A DNA stretch of 64,000 nucleotides from Ardenticatenaceae bacterium (lineage in GTDB: Bacteria > Chloroflexota > Anaerolineae > Promineifilales > Promineifilaceae), in contig JASJCR010000047.1 in the NCBI GenBank assembly GCA_030065875.1, positions 1 to 64,000 of the forward strand, read 5' to 3'. Positions 53,807 through 61,454 of this stretch are shown here, piece after piece (the first letter of the stretch is position 1; each line of letters begins with the position of its first letter). The translations under genes were made by a program, and so were the position numbers. The notes beneath the pieces are model-generated. The model was not told the origin of the DNA. It worked only from the letters and a program-made list of their open reading frames with translations, and ran no database searches.

Positions 53807-54598
53807 ATGAGCTATGATTTTGATTATGACGTGTCGGAAGGGGTAGCCACCATTACGTTCAACCGACCGGATGTCCTCAATGCCCTGACCTTGGCAATTT
53901 ACGCTCAATTTCGCGATTTGATGGTTACCCTTCAACATGATGAGCGGGTCAAAGTGGTGGTATTAACCGGGCGGGGCCGAGCATTTTGTTCCGGCGGCGA
54001 TGTGTATGAAATTATCGGCGAAATGCTCGAGCGGGATATGCGGGCTCATCTCGAATTTTGCCGCATGACCGGCGCGGTCGTGCAAAATATGCGCCTGCTG
54101 GAGAAGCCAATCATCGCTGCCCTAAACGGCACCACGGCCGGAGCCGGCGCGGTCATCGCCCTGGCCTCCGATTTTCGCCTCATGTCTGAAGCCGCGCGCA
54201 TTCACTTCCTCTTTACCAAAGTGGGGTTGACCGGGGCCGATATGGGCGCGGCTTTTCTCCTGCCGCGCGTGGTCGGCCAGGGACGCGCGACCGAAATTCT
54301 CATGTTTGGTGACAAAATTTATCCGGACCAGGCCCTGCAAATGGGGTTAGTCAACCGCGTTCTCTCACCAGATGACCTGCTGCCCACGACCCAGGAATGG
54401 GCTGCCCGTCTTGCTTCCGGCCCCACCTTTGCCTATGGTATGACCAAGCGCATGATTAATAACGAGTGGAATATGGACCTCGTTTCAGCCATCGAGCAGG
54501 AGGCGCAGGCCCAGGCGCTGCTAATGATGGGAGAGGATCATCGGGCGTTTTTTGAAGCATTTAAAAGGAAGCAGGAGCCGCAGTGGAGCGGCAGATAG
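53807..54598 (+). CDS. Enoyl-CoA hydratase/isomerase
   Basis: A 263-residue crotonase. The ATG at 53807 has AAAGGAAG upstream. Landmarks: VATITFNRPDVLNALTLAIY, TGRGRAFCSGGDVYEI (first oxyanion NH), AALNGTTAGAGAVIALASDF (second), and VGLTGADMGAAFLLPRVVGQ. The Glu pair of canonical hydratases is not evident (GADMGAAF), so isomerase, ring-cleavage or decarboxylase activity is possible. In context it would act on ring-derived CoA intermediates of the aminobenzoyl-CoA pathway. First of a rightward gene series ending with the acyl-CoA dehydrogenase. Confidence 0.88.
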   Translation: MSYDFDYDVSEGVATITFNRPDVLNALTLAIYAQFRDLMVTLQHDERVKVVVLTGRGRAFCSGGDVYEIIGEMLERDMRAHLEFCRMTGAVVQNMRLLEKPIIAALNGTTAGAGAVIALASDFRLMSEAARIHFLFTKVGLTGADMGAAFLLPRVVGQGRATEILMFGDKIYPDQALQMGLVNRVLSPDDLLPTTQEWAARLASGPTFAYGMTKRMINNEWNMDLVSAIEQEAQAQALLMMGEDHRAFFEAFKRKQEPQWSGR

Positions 54599-54712
54599 AC
54601 CACAGACAAAAGACCTCAGACTTCAGATATGCGAATATCTGTGGTAATCCGTGTTATTATGTTGATTTAAATCTCCCCAGTCGTTTAGATTTAGGTGAAA
54701 TGACGAAATAAC

Positions 54713-55789
54713 ATGCCAGAAACAGACAACCTTTCTTTTGATATGCTGCCGGAAAGGCCAGACGATCCGCCTAGGGATGGCCCGATAAGCCCTAACCGCC
54801 TGGCTGAATTGCGAGCCATAGCGGGTGCTGGGCCAGTGCTAATTCTGACCCACGATAACCCAGACCCGGATGCGCTGGCTTCCGGTAAAGCCTGCGCAGC
54901 TTTGCTAAAATCAGCCTGGGATATCTCCAGTCGGTTGTTGTACAGCGGGTTAATCCAACGGGCAGAAAACCGGGCCCTCCTCAACCTCTTAACCCCGGAA
55001 TGGGAACACAGCAACGTGCTTCCTCAATTGGACCAATTCTCTGCCGTAGCGCTGATTGACACTCAACCAGGGGCAGGAAACAATCGCTTGCCCGTTTCTC
55101 ACATCCCCCAGATTGTCATCGACCATCATCATCCCATTCGGAAAAATCTGCCACTGGTACCTTATGCCGACGTTCGGCCGGAGATAGGAGCTACCGCGAC
55201 TTTGTTGGATCAATACCTGGAAGCCGCCGGGATCGTGGTTGATTCTAATTTGGCAACCGCGATGTTCTACGCGCTAAAGACCGATACGCGGGGCTTATCC
55301 CGGGGGGCTTCCTCAGCTGATGAGGTTGTCTACCTCAAACTATTGGCCCAAATTGACCATAGTAAGCTGATTCAAATAGAGCAAGCAGGATTATCACGGA
55401 TATATTTTCGCGCCTTTAGCCGCGGATTGCGTGCCGCAAGGGTTTACACCCAATCCGTGGTAGCTAATCTGGAGATGATGCACCGTCCTGACCTGGCGGC
55501 TGAATTGGCCGATATACTCATCCGTTTTGAAGAAGCTGAGGCTGTCCTTTGTCTGGGCATTTACGAACAAATTCTGCATCTTTCAATCCGCACCAGACCC
55601 ATGGGACAAGACGCCGGTTTGCTCGTCCAGCAGGTAATTGTTCCCCCAGGTAAAGCGGGCGGCCACGGCACGATGGCCGGTGGGCAGGTGCCCCTTGCTG
55701 GACAAAAAACAAATCAACTGGTAGGTGAGATCGTAGACCGTTTTTTGCAAGTCATGGGGGAAACGGGAAAAAGTGAAAGCCTATGTTGA
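54713..55789 (+). CDS. DHH-DHHA1 phosphodiesterase, likely c-di-AMP/pApA hydrolase
   Basis: A 358-residue DHH family phosphoesterase. DHH domain: LILTHDNPDPDALASGKAC (motif I), ALIDTQPG (motif II), VIDHHHPIR (motif III, DHH), then TMFYALKTDTRG-like region AMFYALKTDTRGLSRG. DHHA1 domain with GGHGTMAGGQV (GGGH-like nucleotide-binding loop). It resembles NrnA/GdpP C-terminal modules that cleave c-di-AMP, pApA or short RNA. Its TGA overlaps the cyclase start by seven bases, so the pair is tightly coupled; this supports a cyclic dinucleotide substrate. CGGCCG density (one in 1.1 kb) is low for the window. No strong ribosome site at the ATG. Confidence 0.85.
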   Translation: MPETDNLSFDMLPERPDDPPRDGPISPNRLAELRAIAGAGPVLILTHDNPDPDALASGKACAALLKSAWDISSRLLYSGLIQRAENRALLNLLTPEWEHSNVLPQLDQFSAVALIDTQPGAGNNRLPVSHIPQIVIDHHHPIRKNLPLVPYADVRPEIGATATLLDQYLEAAGIVVDSNLATAMFYALKTDTRGLSRGASSADEVVYLKLLAQIDHSKLIQIEQAGLSRIYFRAFSRGLRAARVYTQSVVANLEMMHRPDLAAELADILIRFEEAEAVLCLGIYEQILHLSIRTRPMGQDAGLLVQQVIVPPGKAGGHGTMAGGQVPLAGQKTNQLVGEIVDRFLQVMGETGKSESLC

Positions 55790-56697
55790 GCAACTCTATC
55801 CGTTCCGATGCTGAACTGGCGCAGATGGTCGCCCCCATTGCTGAAACCACCCAGCCGGACGTCATCATTTGCGTAACTGAAAGCGGCGTTTTTGTGCAGC
55901 ATTTACTTAACAAAGTGAATCAGTTCCGGATTGTGGCGGCTTCGGCCAAGGCCGAAACGTGCGCTTCATTGCAAAAAGCAGGCATTGAGACGGTGCGTTT
56001 ACCGCTGCACGCCGCCGAAAAGTACAATCAGGTGCGACACGTTTTTTCTGTAGCCTTGAGAACAGGCGTAATTTCAGTCGGTGACTTTGTCGTTTGCGCT
56101 GTGGGGGCCAGCATTTATCCGGAGGAGGGCGACCTCATTGTATTGACCGATGTGGATCCGGCGTTGGAACATTTGCCGGTTTCCGACCTCCTCAAGTTGA
56201 CGGATGGTATCCAACCAACCGTACTTGAGACGAGTATCGCCATTGCCAGCAAGATTGGACGGGTGGCGCGGCGTGGCAAGCGGGTTGGATCTATATTTAT
56301 GCTTGGTGACTCGCTGAAGGTATTGGAAGGCGCCCGGCAGCTCATCCCCAACCCGTTTAAAGGACATGATAACAACATCCGCCGCCTGACGAATCCCGCC
56401 GTTCATGATACGTTGATTGAGTTAGCCAAGCTGGATGGCGCTTTTGTGATTCGAGGCGACGGATTTATTCAGTCCGCAGCTGTTTTCTTAGCGGCCGGTG
56501 AGGGCGAACATGATTTGAACATACCCGCCGGTCTGGGCGCCAGACACACGGTGGCTGCGGCCGTAACCGCACGCACGCGGGCTACAGCTATCGTCGTTTC
56601 TGCCACCGACGGCAATGTACGCGTATTTTCCTATGGACGGTTAGTAATGCAGCTGGACCCAGATGTACCGTATGATCCCATCTCAAAAGTGGAATAG
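55783..56697 (+). CDS. Archaeal-type diadenylate cyclase (PK_C-like + DisA_N)
   Basis: A 304-residue protein in two parts. Residues 1 to about 115 resemble the pyruvate kinase C-terminal fold: IICVTESGVFVQHLLNKVN, RIVAASAKAETCASLQKAGI, GDFVVCAVG. From about 155 comes a DisA_N/DAC domain: VGSIFMLGDSLKVLEGARQL, NPFKGHDNNIRR, the catalytic DGA at 218-220 (AKLDGAFVIRGDG) and the RH motif in GLGARHTVAAAVTARTRATA (254-256), then AIVVSATDGNVRVFSYG. This two-part layout and GLGARH are those of archaeal DacZ rather than bacterial DisA or CdaA. It would make c-di-AMP from two ATP. It overlaps the DHH phosphodiesterase gene by seven bases. No membrane segment, so soluble. Confidence 0.85.
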   Translation: MLSNSIRSDAELAQMVAPIAETTQPDVIICVTESGVFVQHLLNKVNQFRIVAASAKAETCASLQKAGIETVRLPLHAAEKYNQVRHVFSVALRTGVISVGDFVVCAVGASIYPEEGDLIVLTDVDPALEHLPVSDLLKLTDGIQPTVLETSIAIASKIGRVARRGKRVGSIFMLGDSLKVLEGARQLIPNPFKGHDNNIRRLTNPAVHDTLIELAKLDGAFVIRGDGFIQSAAVFLAAGEGEHDLNIPAGLGARHTVAAAVTARTRATAIVVSATDGNVRVFSYGRLVMQLDPDVPYDPISKVE

Positions 56698-56716
56698 AGT
56701 AAGGCAGGAAATTTCT

Positions 56717-57115
56717 GTGAAACAAGTCGTTAATCCTTCAGAGTTGGTGGAGCCAAGGGGATTTAACCACGGGTTTTTGTGTTCCGGTGGGCAAACCCTC
56801 TTTCTGGCCGGTCAGGACGCCAGCGGGCCGGACGGCCGGATCGTGGCCCCCGGTGACATCGTGGCCCAATACGAGCAGGTACTCAAAAACCTGCAGGCGG
56901 TGTGCTTGGCGGCCGGTGGCACTCTGCACGATATCGTCAAAATGAATATTTTCGTCAGCGATCGCGATTTGTATGTGGCTCATCTAAAGAAATTGGGTGA
57001 GATTCACCAGCGATATTTTGGACGTCACTATCCTGCCACCGCCCTCTTTGAAATCGTTGGCTTTTATCAGAAAGAAAACCTGGTGGAAATTGAAGGAACC
57101 GCTTATATAGAATAG
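56717..57115 (+). CDS. RidA-family protein lacking the catalytic Arg
   Basis: A 132-residue Rid/YjgF protein. The GTG at 56717 (MKQVVNPSEL) has AGGA seven bases upstream; a frame opening at 56663 overlaps the cyclase. Landmarks: GFNHGFLCSGGQTLFLAGQD, DIVAQYEQVLKNLQAVCLAA, DIVKMNIFVSDRD and FEIVGFYQKENLVEIEGTAY. In RidA proper an Arg follows PA (PAR-x-x-EV) and binds the substrate carboxylate; here the sequence is YPATALFEI, so the Arg is missing and simple imine deaminase activity is doubtful. A RidA-like protein is encoded in 2-aminobenzoyl-CoA operons of Azoarcus. It begins 19 bases after the cyclase stop. Confidence 0.88.
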   Translation: MKQVVNPSELVEPRGFNHGFLCSGGQTLFLAGQDASGPDGRIVAPGDIVAQYEQVLKNLQAVCLAAGGTLHDIVKMNIFVSDRDLYVAHLKKLGEIHQRYFGRHYPATALFEIVGFYQKENLVEIEGTAYIE

Positions 57116-57198
57116 CTAATTGCTAATCGCCAATTGCTAATTGCTAAAGAACCCGGTTAGCTATTGGTTATTGACAAATAGCAATTAGCTATTAATAA
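57114..57198. repeat. Word-built inverted repeat AGCTAATTGCTAAT / ATAGCAATTAGC
   Basis: Left arm: AGCTAATTGCTAATCGCCAA, TTGCTAATTGCTAA. Right arm: TTAGCTATTGGTTATTGACA, AATAGCAATTAGCTATTAA. They pair over 30 or more bases with mismatches. It fills the whole spacer between RidA and the acyl-CoA dehydrogenase, ending three bases before its ATG. Confidence 0.85.
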
Positions 57199-57200
57199 AC

Positions 57201-58349
57201 ATGAATTTTCAACTCACTCCCAACCAGCTGGCTGTCCAACAAATCGCCCGGCAGTTTGCCCGGGATGAAGTTGCGCCGCAAGCCCGCCAAAGCGATGAAA
57301 GCGGTGATTTCCCTCTGCATTTGGTCAAACGTATGGGTAAATTGGGCTTTTTAGCGGCGACAATTTCCAGCGCTTACGGCGGATCCGACATGGATTACCC
57401 GAGCTTTACCCTCATTTCGGAAGAACTGGGGTGGGCCGACTCTTCGGTGCGCGGTTTTCTGGCCGTGCACGCCAGCCTCGTTTCGCTGTGCATCAACGAT
57501 TGGGGCACCGAAGCGCAGAAGAGCAAGTATCTTCCCCTCCTGGCCAGCGGGGAAAAAATCGGCTGCTACTGCCTGACTGAGCCAGAGGCCGGCTCCGATG
57601 TGGCCAGCATGAAATCAACCGTCCGCGAAGAAGAGGGTGCTTTTGTCCTCAACGGCACCAAACACTGGATCACCAACGGCGGCATCGCCGATATCGGCCT
57701 TGTTTTTGCGTCAATCGATCGAGAGCAAAGACATCGAGGGATTTGCGCCTTTATCGTCGAAACCGGGTGGCCCGGTTTTGAGACCCGGCCGATGGGCGGT
57801 CAAGAATTGGGTCATCGCTCTTCCGATCATGCGTTTGTGACCCTCAACGAGCTGCGGGTGCCCAAGGAGAATCTTCTTGGTGAAGTGGGCCAGGGGTTCA
57901 AAATCGGCATGAGCGCCCTCGATCACGGCCGGCTGGGAGTGGCGGCCGGGGCGGTCGGCATCGCTCAACAGTGTCTCGATGCGTCAGTAGATTTTGCTCG
58001 CACCCGGGAACAGTTCGGGCAGCGTATCGGTGACTTCCAGATGATTCAGGCCGCAATTGCCGACATGTCGGCCGATATCGAAGCAGCTCGACTGCTGGTC
58101 TACAAAGCTGCGTGGATGAAGGAAAAGGGGCTGCCCACGACTCGGGCCACGTCGACCGCCAAGCTGTTTGCCACCGAGATGGCCTGCAAAGCGGCCGGGG
58201 AAGCAGTACTGCTGCACGGCGGCCGGGGGTACAGCAGCGAATATCCGGTGGAGCGCCTTTATCGCGACATCAAGGGGCTGCAGATTTACGAGGGTTCATC
58301 GCACATTCAGCGCATTGTGATTGCCAGGGATGTGATTGGAAAACCCTAG
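57201..58349 (+). CDS. Acyl-CoA dehydrogenase
   Basis: A 382-residue FAD acyl-CoA dehydrogenase. Landmarks: FTLISEELGWADSSVRGFLA, CYCLTEPEAGSDVASMKST (substrate and FAD loop), KHWITNGGIADIGLVFA, GHRSSDHAFVTLNELRVPKE, REQFGQRIGDFQMIQAAIAD and LLHGGRGYSSEYPVERLYRD, then the catalytic Glu in QIYEGSSHIQRIVIARDV. The family introduces a double bond at C2-C3 of acyl-CoAs; the LTEPEAGSD with RGFLAVH resembles glutaryl-CoA or branched-chain types. In context it would oxidise ring-opened products. It follows RidA after an 85-base inverted repeat that leaves no room for a ribosome site. Confidence 0.93.
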   Translation: MNFQLTPNQLAVQQIARQFARDEVAPQARQSDESGDFPLHLVKRMGKLGFLAATISSAYGGSDMDYPSFTLISEELGWADSSVRGFLAVHASLVSLCINDWGTEAQKSKYLPLLASGEKIGCYCLTEPEAGSDVASMKSTVREEEGAFVLNGTKHWITNGGIADIGLVFASIDREQRHRGICAFIVETGWPGFETRPMGGQELGHRSSDHAFVTLNELRVPKENLLGEVGQGFKIGMSALDHGRLGVAAGAVGIAQQCLDASVDFARTREQFGQRIGDFQMIQAAIADMSADIEAARLLVYKAAWMKEKGLPTTRATSTAKLFATEMACKAAGEAVLLHGGRGYSSEYPVERLYRDIKGLQIYEGSSHIQRIVIARDVIGKP

Positions 58350-58484
58350 AGACGACAGACCACAGACTTCAGACATCAGGAGGTTGTGTACCACGCCAGC
58401 CTTGCTCCAGAGATTGACGTTTCTCTATCTTACCCTACGAGCCACGTGAGCCCATCTGCTGCGTGATCATTACATTAACATTAA

Positions 58485-59291
58485 TCACTGTAGGACTTTC
58501 CCTAAAAAAGCAAAAACGACGCGATTGAATTGCTCGGGCCTTTGTAGCGGTGCAAAGTGACTCACACCGTGCAGGATAACAAGCTCTGCCTTTGGAATAT
58601 TCCGAGCGAGGTATTCGGCGTGTTCACGTTTGATGAACTCATCATGTTCGCTGTGCGCGACGACAACTGGTACACGAATCTGAGCCAAATCGGTCGCTGA
58701 ATAATTCGGTTGCGTTTCTTGCATGAGGTTAACGGCCTCAGAAAACTCCTTGAACTTATCTGGTGTGGATGATAATTCTGCATACTCCTTCATGTGCCGA
58801 GCAAAGCAGCGGCCGATGATGGGCGTGAATTCAAATTCCTTTGTTCCACTTGGGTCCATATTGCAGGCAAAGAAGAATACGCCAGCAGTACGTGCAGGGA
58901 TTTGCGACGCCAGGATCAAGGCGATGCATGCGCCGTCGCTCCACCCGGCGAAAGCGACCTTTTTAAGATTTAATGTGTCCATCACCGCCAATACATCGGA
59001 CGCCATTAACTCATAAGTATACGGTTGCTTGTCGCGCGTGCTTCGTCCATGACCGCGACTGTCTATCACAATGGCGCGATAGCCGTGACTGACCAATGCC
59101 GGCACTTGATACCCCCAGTTGCCGCTGTGCCCGAGCCCGCCGTGTAACAGAATGACAGGTAAACCAGATCCATACGAGGCATACCAAATTCGAGCGCCAT
59201 TATTTTCAACATAACCTTGATCAGCTGTCGATGGCAAAGGCTTGGCACCATTCGCCTCAAAATTGCTGAGGTCATCATCGAGGATGTCCAT
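58485..59291 (-). CDS. Alpha/beta hydrolase
   Basis: A 268-residue alpha/beta hydrolase. The ATG at 59291 has AAGGAG six bases upstream; an open extension to 59387 is rejected. Landmarks: oxyanion loop LPVILLHGGLGHSGNW, IDSRGHGRSTRD, nucleophile elbow AFAGWSDGACIAL (Ser in G-W-S-D-G), acid residue in VVAHSEHDEFI and His in HGVSHFAPLQRPE. The GWSDGG-like elbow is seen in C-C bond hydrolases and esterases; substrate unknown. CGGCCG occurs about once in 0.8 kb, fewer than neighbours. Convergent with the acyl-CoA dehydrogenase gene; downstream of the YcaQ gene by 43 bases. Confidence 0.88.
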   Translation of the reverse strand: MDILDDDLSNFEANGAKPLPSTADQGYVENNGARIWYASYGSGLPVILLHGGLGHSGNWGYQVPALVSHGYRAIVIDSRGHGRSTRDKQPYTYELMASDVLAVMDTLNLKKVAFAGWSDGACIALILASQIPARTAGVFFFACNMDPSGTKEFEFTPIIGRCFARHMKEYAELSSTPDKFKEFSEAVNLMQETQPNYSATDLAQIRVPVVVAHSEHDEFIKREHAEYLARNIPKAELVILHGVSHFAPLQRPEQFNRVVFAFLGKVLQ

Positions 59292-59334
59292 TTTAATCTC
59301 CTTAAGAGTCGGCATCATGAATAAAAGCTGCGTT

Positions 59335-60588
59335 TTATGAAACGCCTGCGTACTGTCGCAGCAGCGGCTCGCGTATCGCCCGTGCATCTAGCTGATCTGC
59401 CCCCAGAAACCCGACAAATCGATCAAACCCCCGTGCCAGCGCTTGCGCAAAGGCCTCATCCTTGCCGAGGGTTTCATCTTCCAGCCAGAAACCAAGGATA
59501 AGAAAGGTGTTGCTTTCCCGATCGAGCTTGCTGTCGAAGCGGCCGACGAGCCGGTCGCCCCACAAGATTGGCAACGTGTAGTAGCCGAACTTGCGCTTGT
59601 CCTTGGGCTTGTAAACCTCCCACACATAGTCAAAGTCAAATAACACTTTCGCTCGGCCGCGGGCGCAAACCGGATCGAGCGGAGCAAGAAAGACGACTTC
59701 TTCAGTCGTGGTTGCGGCCAAAGGTGACCAGGCTTCCGGCGTGCGCCCCGCGCTCAAATCATCGAGAAGATGGACATCCCGGCCGAGTACATAGTGCATC
59801 ATCCGCCACCCTCCGACCTTGATCTCTCTGATTTCGCCATCTGCCAGCAAAGACTCAAGAATTTGTTTCTTCTTGCTAAACGGCACGCCGCGTTGAAAGG
59901 CGTCGCTCGTGCGCTGCAGCCGTGACAGGCCGAGAAAGCTGATTTCTTTTTTGATCAGGAAGCGGTCGACCTCCTCATCATTTTTTCCCTGGATAAGCTC
60001 GGCCGGCGCAACCGCTTCCGTGAGTGCATAGGCACGCTCGAACTTCTCCCGATGATGGGTCATGACTTCACCGGTGCGCCACAAATAGAACAGCGCCAGG
60101 GCGCTGTCTTTACGGCCGCGATAATGCTGCGTGCGCTTTCGCGATGTCATTTTAAAATCTCGGTTGTTGACGACGCCACGTTCGCGCAATACGCTGCGAA
60201 TTTCCTCGATCACCTCGGCATGCTCGAGGCCCATTCTACGAATGCGAGGGTCGCAGTCCGGGTGACCATCCCGTTCCCGGTGCATGATCGTACGCCAGTA
60301 CGGCAGCTCGTCCATCGGCCGGACGGCCAGCCAGCCGCCCCAGTCGAAGAATTTCCGCTGTTGATAGGTGGCCTCCTCCCACAATCCAGGCGTGTAGTCG
60401 AACACCCGGCCGTGCAGCTGGATGTCGTGGCTGCGGGCAATGATCTGCAGCGGATCGAGCTGTAGATACTCCACCTCGCGTATCGCCCGCTCAATCCCTG
60501 CGGTGCCCTGCCAGCGGCGGCCGGGCCACAGGCCCTGCTTGCCGAGTATAAAACGACGGGCTGTTTTATTATCAATGTTTAACATCAT
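59335..60588 (-). CDS. YcaQ-type winged-helix DNA glycosylase
   Basis: A 417-residue HTH_42 family protein (YcaQ/AlkX). Three winged-helix modules: N-terminal TARRFILGKQGLW with the catalytic QLD motif in VEYLQLDPLQIIARSHDIQL (Q-phi-D as in E. coli YcaQ), the RERDGHPDCDP region, VLRERGVVNNRDF with KRTQHYRGRKDSALALFYLW, and a C-terminal FLAPLDPVCARGRAKVLFDF DYVWEVYK core. E. coli YcaQ unhooks DNA interstrand cross-links. The QLD triplet is intact, so it should be active. No ribosome site is obvious before MMLNID. It is followed by the alpha/beta hydrolase and preceded by the dienelactone hydrolase (10-base gap). Confidence 0.88.
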   Translation of the reverse strand: MMLNIDNKTARRFILGKQGLWPGRRWQGTAGIERAIREVEYLQLDPLQIIARSHDIQLHGRVFDYTPGLWEEATYQQRKFFDWGGWLAVRPMDELPYWRTIMHRERDGHPDCDPRIRRMGLEHAEVIEEIRSVLRERGVVNNRDFKMTSRKRTQHYRGRKDSALALFYLWRTGEVMTHHREKFERAYALTEAVAPAELIQGKNDEEVDRFLIKKEISFLGLSRLQRTSDAFQRGVPFSKKKQILESLLADGEIREIKVGGWRMMHYVLGRDVHLLDDLSAGRTPEAWSPLAATTTEEVVFLAPLDPVCARGRAKVLFDFDYVWEVYKPKDKRKFGYYTLPILWGDRLVGRFDSKLDRESNTFLILGFWLEDETLGKDEAFAQALARGFDRFVGFLGADQLDARAIREPLLRQYAGVS

Positions 60589-60598
60589 GGATGATTTT

Positions 60599-61246
60599 TT
60601 ATTGCTCGGAAGCCCTCAGAAAATTTACCGTTCTCTCCCAGGCCAGTTCCGCGGCTGTTTGGTTGTAGGCATCCAATCGGTCTGGCTCAAAAAACCAGTG
60701 ACCTGTCCCTGGGTATTGATGAAATGTTACTTCTCGGCCGGCCTGCCGCAGCGCATTCTCCAACCAGTCAACGTTGGACTGCGGCTCGTAGGGGTCGCTC
60801 TCGGCAAAGTGGCCTAAAAAAGCGGCGCGAGAGCCGCTGAAATCCCCCTCTCCAGTTCCGTAAAAAATGACGACGGAATGCACGTGATCCGGATGGGCCG
60901 CGGCAAAATCCAGGGCAAAAAAGGCGCCCAGCGAGAAACCGATCACAGCAACAGGGCGGCCGGGCTGATCGATATGCGCGTCGAGAAAATGTGCTGCCTC
61001 CACTATTTTGGCCTTGGCCTGAACGGAGTCGAGGGAGTCTGCTAGAGCTTCGGCGCCGACAATCGTGTCTGCAACCTGGCCGAGGTAGAGGTCAGGGGCG
61101 AAGGTCGCAAAACCCGCCTCGGCCAGCCGGGTGCAGAAAGCCTTGACGGTGTCGTTTAAACCCCACCAGGCATGCAGCACCAGCACGCCTGGTCCCTTGC
61201 CGGCGGAAGGCAGGGCAAAAAAGCCATCAGGTTGAGGAAGGGTCAT
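60599..61246 (-). CDS. Dienelactone hydrolase family protein
   Basis: A 215-residue dienelactone-hydrolase-like alpha/beta protein. Landmarks: GVLVLHAWWGLNDTVKAFCT, FATFAPDLYLG, nucleophile elbow AVIGFSLGAFFAL, the acid HFAESDPYEP, and HQYPGTGHWFFEPDR with the catalytic His. The nucleophile is Ser where classic dienelactone hydrolase has Cys, so it may be a general esterase. The ATG has AGGAGG ten bases upstream. The next gene, YcaQ-type, starts 10 bases later and may be co-transcribed. It could act in aromatic or halogenated lactone breakdown given the aryl-CoA cluster, which is inference. Confidence 0.88.
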   Translation of the reverse strand: MTLPQPDGFFALPSAGKGPGVLVLHAWWGLNDTVKAFCTRLAEAGFATFAPDLYLGQVADTIVGAEALADSLDSVQAKAKIVEAAHFLDAHIDQPGRPVAVIGFSLGAFFALDFAAAHPDHVHSVVIFYGTGEGDFSGSRAAFLGHFAESDPYEPQSNVDWLENALRQAGREVTFHQYPGTGHWFFEPDRLDAYNQTAAELAWERTVNFLRASEQ

Positions 61247-61454
61247 GATGATAAAGCCTCCTAATTAAATTGAGCAAATTCATCATAGAACATTAGTTCG
61301 TGATTGGCAATAGTTTAATTCATCATTGGTCTGGGCATCAAAACCTCAAAACTTATGAGATCTGTTCAAGATCTTCACTAAAGTCTGAAGGTTGGTTGCT
61401 GCTTTTGGGGATGCTTGTGGTGTTTTTCTTTTGTTTGTTAATGGCTACACGAAT

